Shown: positions 6,099 through 9,397 of the stretch, piece after piece
Position numbering within the stretch: position 1 is the stretch's first letter
Layout of the letters: each line of letters opens with the position of its first letter
Source of the DNA: DASYSA01 sp036003885
GTDB taxonomy: Bacteria; Acidobacteriota; Blastocatellia; UBA7656
Reading direction: 5' to 3'
Assembly: GCA_036003885.1 (NCBI GenBank)
Contig: DASYSA010000505.1
Coordinates: forward strand, 1 to 9,397
DNA: 9,397 bases
Program-made: the position numbers and the translations under genes
Notes under the pieces: generated by a model
The model's input: only the letters and a program-made list of their open reading frames with translations
What the model was told of the DNA's origin: nothing
The model's database searches: none

Positions 6099-7385
6099 AT
6101 GGTCCTCGAGATTAGAGTGGTTAAGCCGGCAGCGAAGGCCGCAGCGATTTTGATTGCGGTGGGTATCACCGCACTGCTGACGTTCGCGATTCTGGTTAAC
6201 TTCGTGGTTGGAGTGTTCAGTGACGAACGGGTGAGCCTGAGCCGCGACTTGCTTGCCGACGGTGTCGCTTACGCGCCGAACTCTGCACCTCTGCTAGCCA
6301 GGCTCGCAGCAGCGGAGATGCGGGAAGAAGAACGCGACCTTTCAAGGGCTGAGGATTACTGCACTCGCGCGGTCAGAATATCGCCCTGGGACTATAGGCA
6401 CCGGCTGCTCCTGGCGATGATTAAAGAGGCTGAAGGCGACCGTATAGGAGCAGAGCAATCACTGGAAGACGCGCTCGCGCTCGCGCCGAACTACAAGGAC
6501 GTGCATTGGCGCATGGCGAACCTGCTGCTTAGAGAAGGGAAACTCCCAAGGGCGGTGGCCGAGTTCCGCACAGCAACGTTGTCAGATATCTCTCTTCTTC
6601 CAGCAACGCTCGATCTATTGTGGCGCGCTTCGGAAGGTAACGTGGCCGTAGTCCGGGCGGCTACCGGAAACGACCCGAAGTCGAGACTCGCGCTTGCGCA
6701 GTTCCTGCTCAAGCAGTCGAAAACTCCCGAGGCCGTAGCTGAGTTCGGCGGTATCGAACGAAACGCGCTGGAGCTTCCCGGGCGTTCTGCATTCATAGAC
6801 GCGCTGATGGCACAGGGACACCTGGCAGAGGCACGAGAGCTATGGGTAGGAATGGTCGGCGGTGATTCGCGTGAGACCGGGTCGGTGGGAGTCTGGAATG
6901 GCGGTTTTGAGTCCGAGATCTCAGGGATCCTCGGTCAGTTCGATTGGGCGATTACCCGCAATGTGTATGTGACGCCGGGCATTGATACCAGCATAGGACA
7001 CACGGGCCAGCGTTCGCTCAGACTCGACTTTCTCGGGCGGGACACAACGCGGGTGGATGGGCAGGTGAAACAGATGATTGTGGTGCACCCTGGAGCACGC
7101 TATCGTCTTGAATACTTCGTCAAGGCGCAGGGTCTCGCTACGCCGGAAGGGCCACGGGTCGTCTTGACCGACGTCACTTCATCAATCGAGATCGCATCAT
7201 CGGATCCTGTTGCTGCGGGATCATACGACTGGCACCGTGTCGCAGTCGAGTTTGCCGCGCCTCCCAGTGCCCGGGCAGTTTGGGTCACCATCAGGCGAAT
7301 TCCTAGATTCAGTTATGACGATCCAACGCAAGGCGTCGTATGGTTCGACGACTTTACGCTGAGTGAACGGGCCCGAATAAAATGA
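6099..7385 (+). CDS. Membrane-anchored TPR protein with C-terminal CBM_4_9-like domain
   Basis: This 428-aa protein is the first gene of the operon. Residues about 11-40 form one transmembrane anchor. Helical TPR-like repeats fill about 45-250; the clearest pair reads YCTRAVRISPWDYRHRLLLA and the following unit with ALALAPNYKDVHWRMANLLL. Residues about 265-421 form a beta-rich domain with CBM_4_9 landmarks: N-GGFE near the start, HTGQRSLRL, a YRLEYFVKA strand, W-HR-VAVEF and a closing WFDDFTL. The usual role of such domains is carbohydrate binding, so the protein may hold or sense the nascent polysaccharide outside the inner membrane while the TPRs contact partner proteins; this is inference. 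I chose the ATG at 6099 (GAGG 11 nt upstream); an in-frame GTG at 6075 has no visible ribosome binding site. The stop overlaps the next start (ATGA). Confidence 0.88.
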   Translation: MVLEIRVVKPAAKAAAILIAVGITALLTFAILVNFVVGVFSDERVSLSRDLLADGVAYAPNSAPLLARLAAAEMREEERDLSRAEDYCTRAVRISPWDYRHRLLLAMIKEAEGDRIGAEQSLEDALALAPNYKDVHWRMANLLLREGKLPRAVAEFRTATLSDISLLPATLDLLWRASEGNVAVVRAATGNDPKSRLALAQFLLKQSKTPEAVAEFGGIERNALELPGRSAFIDALMAQGHLAEARELWVGMVGGDSRETGSVGVWNGGFESEISGILGQFDWAITRNVYVTPGIDTSIGHTGQRSLRLDFLGRDTTRVDGQVKQMIVVHPGARYRLEYFVKAQGLATPEGPRVVLTDVTSSIEIASSDPVAAGSYDWHRVAVEFAAPPSARAVWVTIRRIPRFSYDDPTQGVVWFDDFTLSERARIK

Positions 7386-8824
7386 GCGCTGATCGAAATC
7401 GAAGGCCAAAACGAGAGCATCTGAGCAAAGCCATTGCATTCGGGCTGCTTTTGGCAGTCACTTTCTCAACTCTTGCACATGGCGCCGTCGAGCCTTGGTC
7501 GGTCCTGATTCTCGAGGCGATCGTAATGGCGCTGGTGCTGTTGTGGGCAATAAAAGTGTTTGCTGACGAGAGGCTAAAGCTGACGATACCCAATACAGCC
7601 CTGCCAATAGTGGCACTCTTGATCGTGGGTCTCGCACAGAGCGCGGCCTTTACAGACAGCTCGGGCCGCTGGCTGAGTCTCTCGAAGAACGTCGGGTACA
7701 CTCGCGCCGCCGTAGTCGTGCTTGGCTTCCTCCTGATTTCTTTCCTGATCGCTTCGAATTTCTTTGCGACGCGTGAGCGACTCTCCGCGCTGGGTCACTT
7801 CCTGGTCATCTACGGCCTGGCGATGGCACTATTCGCGCTCGTACAGCACTTTACTTGGAATGGGCGCTTCTACTGGGTTCGCCCAACGGACGTCACCTCT
7901 CCATTTGGACCATTTGCGAACCACAACCACTTTGCCGGCTACATGGAAATGCTGATCCCACTGCCGGTCGCGCTGATCATCTCCAGGGGGGCAGTCCGCA
8001 TGGAGATGCGACTCCTGTGCGCCTTTGCGGCAATAGTGATGGGAGTGGCTCTGGTAGCATCGCTGTCGCGAGGAGGGATGATCAGCCTTGCAGCCTCCAT
8101 GATGTTTCTTATGATTGGGGGGACCCGCTTGGCGCTGCGCCGTGAGAGGGAGAGCAGATCGCCGCGTGCCATTAGCGCATGGGGGCGGTTCCTTCGCACT
8201 GCGGCTCAGAGTGCAGTCGTGGTCGCGATTGTTACGGTAATTGGCGCGGGTATTCTTTGGATCGGCGCCGACCCGGTGATTAGTCGCGTCACTCAAGGTC
8301 AGTCGTCCGGCACAAGTTCGCAGAAAGAGACTTTTTTTTCCAGCAGGGGCTGGGTATGGCGCGACACTCTTTCCATGATTAGCGCTAACCCAGTGCTGGG
8401 TGTAGGCCTCGGCGCGTATGGTACCGCTTTCGCAATTTACAGTAAGAGCGATGGTTCGCTCAGAGTGCCGCAAGCTCATAATGACTACCTGCAGGTCCTG
8501 GCTGACTGCGGTATCGTGGGTGGAGTGATTGCTTTGTGGTTTATCGTCGCGATTTTCAGCGCAGTCGCAAGGGGCATGAGGTCTCGCGACCCATTACTCG
8601 CTGGGCTGGCACTGGGCAGCGGTGCAGGCATGATTGCAATACTTGTTCACAGCCTGGTTGACTTCAATCTACAAGTGCCGTCCAACGCCTTGCTCTTTCT
8701 GTTGCTTTCGGCAGTTGCTTCACACATCGGAGCGGCCACGTTGGATTCAGAGAGCCTGAAAGGTCGCGGCTCAAAACTAGAAGCAGTTGAGGCGGGGCAG
8801 ATAGTACCTCGTCCGATAGGCTAA
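7382..8824 (+). CDS. O-antigen ligase / Wzy-type polysaccharide polymerase
   Basis: This 480-aa polytopic inner-membrane protein, with about 11-12 hydrophobic segments, belongs to the O-antigen ligase-like (Wzy_C) superfamily. Family landmarks are GPFANHNHFAGYMEM (176-190), SRGG (229-232) and the large periplasmic loop with RGWVWRDTL (322-330), NPVLGVGLGAY and AHNDYLQVLADCGIVGG (365-381). The last helices include HSLVDFNLQVPSNALLF (423-439). Family members join lipid-linked glycan units either to one another (polymerase) or to an acceptor (ligase), and sequence alone does not separate the two. Next to a Wza-type exporter, a polymerase in a Wzx/Wzy-type exopolysaccharide pathway is the likelier role. 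The ATG overlaps the TGA of the TPR gene by ATGA, which points to coupled translation. Confidence 0.9.
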   Translation: MSADRNRRPKREHLSKAIAFGLLLAVTFSTLAHGAVEPWSVLILEAIVMALVLLWAIKVFADERLKLTIPNTALPIVALLIVGLAQSAAFTDSSGRWLSLSKNVGYTRAAVVVLGFLLISFLIASNFFATRERLSALGHFLVIYGLAMALFALVQHFTWNGRFYWVRPTDVTSPFGPFANHNHFAGYMEMLIPLPVALIISRGAVRMEMRLLCAFAAIVMGVALVASLSRGGMISLAASMMFLMIGGTRLALRRERESRSPRAISAWGRFLRTAAQSAVVVAIVTVIGAGILWIGADPVISRVTQGQSSGTSSQKETFFSSRGWVWRDTLSMISANPVLGVGLGAYGTAFAIYSKSDGSLRVPQAHNDYLQVLADCGIVGGVIALWFIVAIFSAVARGMRSRDPLLAGLALGSGAGMIAILVHSLVDFNLQVPSNALLFLLLSAVASHIGAATLDSESLKGRGSKLEAVEAGQIVPRPIG

Positions 8825-8837
8825 TGAGGGATACATT

Positions 8838-9397
8838 ATGACAATAACCGACTACACACGGGGTCAGGCACAGAACACCAGATACGCAAAAGTGCTACCG
8901 CTGGCGGTGGCTCTTTTAATGGTCGCTTATTTCACAGCCAACGGGTCCGGCTTACAATCGAGCGGAGCTAAACAAAGCGATCAGTCGACCAAGAGCACGC
9001 CAGCCGGCTTGATCGCGCAGCCGGGCGGGCGCGGCTCGACTGCTCTCCTCGTGTCGCCGGAGGAAGACTATCGTATCGGTCCAAACGACGTAATCGAGAT
9101 TCAGATAGAGAGCGCTCCTGAGCTATCGCGCTCGTTCCGTGTTACCGGTGCCGGCACTTTCCTAATGCCGTACTTAGGTCGCGTCACGGCACTTCGCAAG
9201 ACAACTGAAGAACTGGCACACACTATCGCTGAAGGCCTGCGCGGAGACTATCTCAAGGACCCTAAAGTCACCGTGACCGTGAAGGAGTACAACAGCCGAT
9301 CCTTTTTCATACAGGGCTCGGTGCGGAGCCCGGGGGTTTATCAGATCGAAGGGAGACCCTCGGTGCTGGAGCTGATTACGCTGGCCAGCGGGCTGAG
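8838..9397 (+). CDS. Wza-like polysaccharide export protein (partial, runs off the window)
   Basis: The frame is open from the ATG at 8838 to the window end (186 codons, 3' part missing). GAGGG lies 7 nt upstream and the ligase stop is 13 bp away, so it belongs to the same operon. An N-terminal hydrophobic segment at about residues 17-34 (from YAKVLPLAV to AYFT) serves as a signal or anchor. After a Ser/Gly-rich linker the Poly_export domain begins with EEDYRIGPNDVIEIQI (about 75-90) and continues with MPYLGRVTALRKTTEEL, LKDPKVTVTVKEYNS and the start of an SLBB domain (FFIQGSVRSPGVYQI). Homologues such as Wza form the outer-membrane export channel. No lipobox cysteine follows the hydrophobic segment, unlike Wza, which is a lipoprotein. 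Confidence 0.92.
   Translation, partial: MTITDYTRGQAQNTRYAKVLPLAVALLMVAYFTANGSGLQSSGAKQSDQSTKSTPAGLIAQPGGRGSTALLVSPEEDYRIGPNDVIEIQIESAPELSRSFRVTGAGTFLMPYLGRVTALRKTTEELAHTIAEGLRGDYLKDPKVTVTVKEYNSRSFFIQGSVRSPGVYQIEGRPSVLELITLASGL

Overview
The window looks like a chromosomal segment of an Acidobacteriota-type bacterium, possibly near Blastocatellia. This is an inference from three things: an orphan MacB/FtsX-like permease of the ADOP type at 62-2503, intergenic 7-nt tandem repeats, and a Wza / O-antigen-ligase exopolysaccharide operon carrying a TPR protein. No rRNA, tRNA, CRISPR array, transposase or phage gene was seen.

Left half (1-5083, all genes on the minus strand). In transcription order the genes are a secreted 205-aa protein of unknown function (4466-5083), a short helical hypothetical protein (4143-4409), a DUF5996-family protein (2764-3693) and the ADOP permease (62-2503). 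Three of the four gaps in this half, including the window's left end, contain tandem heptanucleotides: C(G/A)AAACG at 25-52, TGATGCG-type at 2528-2776 in both orientations, and CCGAAAT/CCGCAAT-type at 4055-4139 as a nested inverted repeat. The three sequences differ but share the 7-nt period. The last codons and stop of the DUF5996 gene lie inside one of these arrays.

Centre (5084-6098). About 1 kb without a convincing gene separates the minus-strand block from the plus-strand block. It holds a 10-bp perfect inverted repeat (5503-5538), a strong sigma70-like promoter (TTGACA-N17-TATTCT, 5656-5684) and a leader of about 400 nt before the first plus-strand gene. The leader contains several small dyads and a possible 22-codon ORF.

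Right half (6099-9397, plus strand). This is a compact polysaccharide operon. It encodes a membrane-anchored TPR protein with a C-terminal CBM_4_9-like domain (6099-7385), an O-antigen ligase/Wzy-type polytopic membrane protein (7382-8824, overlapping the previous gene by ATGA) and a Wza-like export protein (8838 to beyond the window end). The likely joint role is polymerisation or ligation of lipid-linked repeat units in the inner membrane, export through an outer-membrane channel, and scaffolding or glycan binding by the TPR-CBM protein. The parts worth a second look are the long leader, the TPR-CBM protein and the heptamer arrays. I see no clearly new defence or mobile system.
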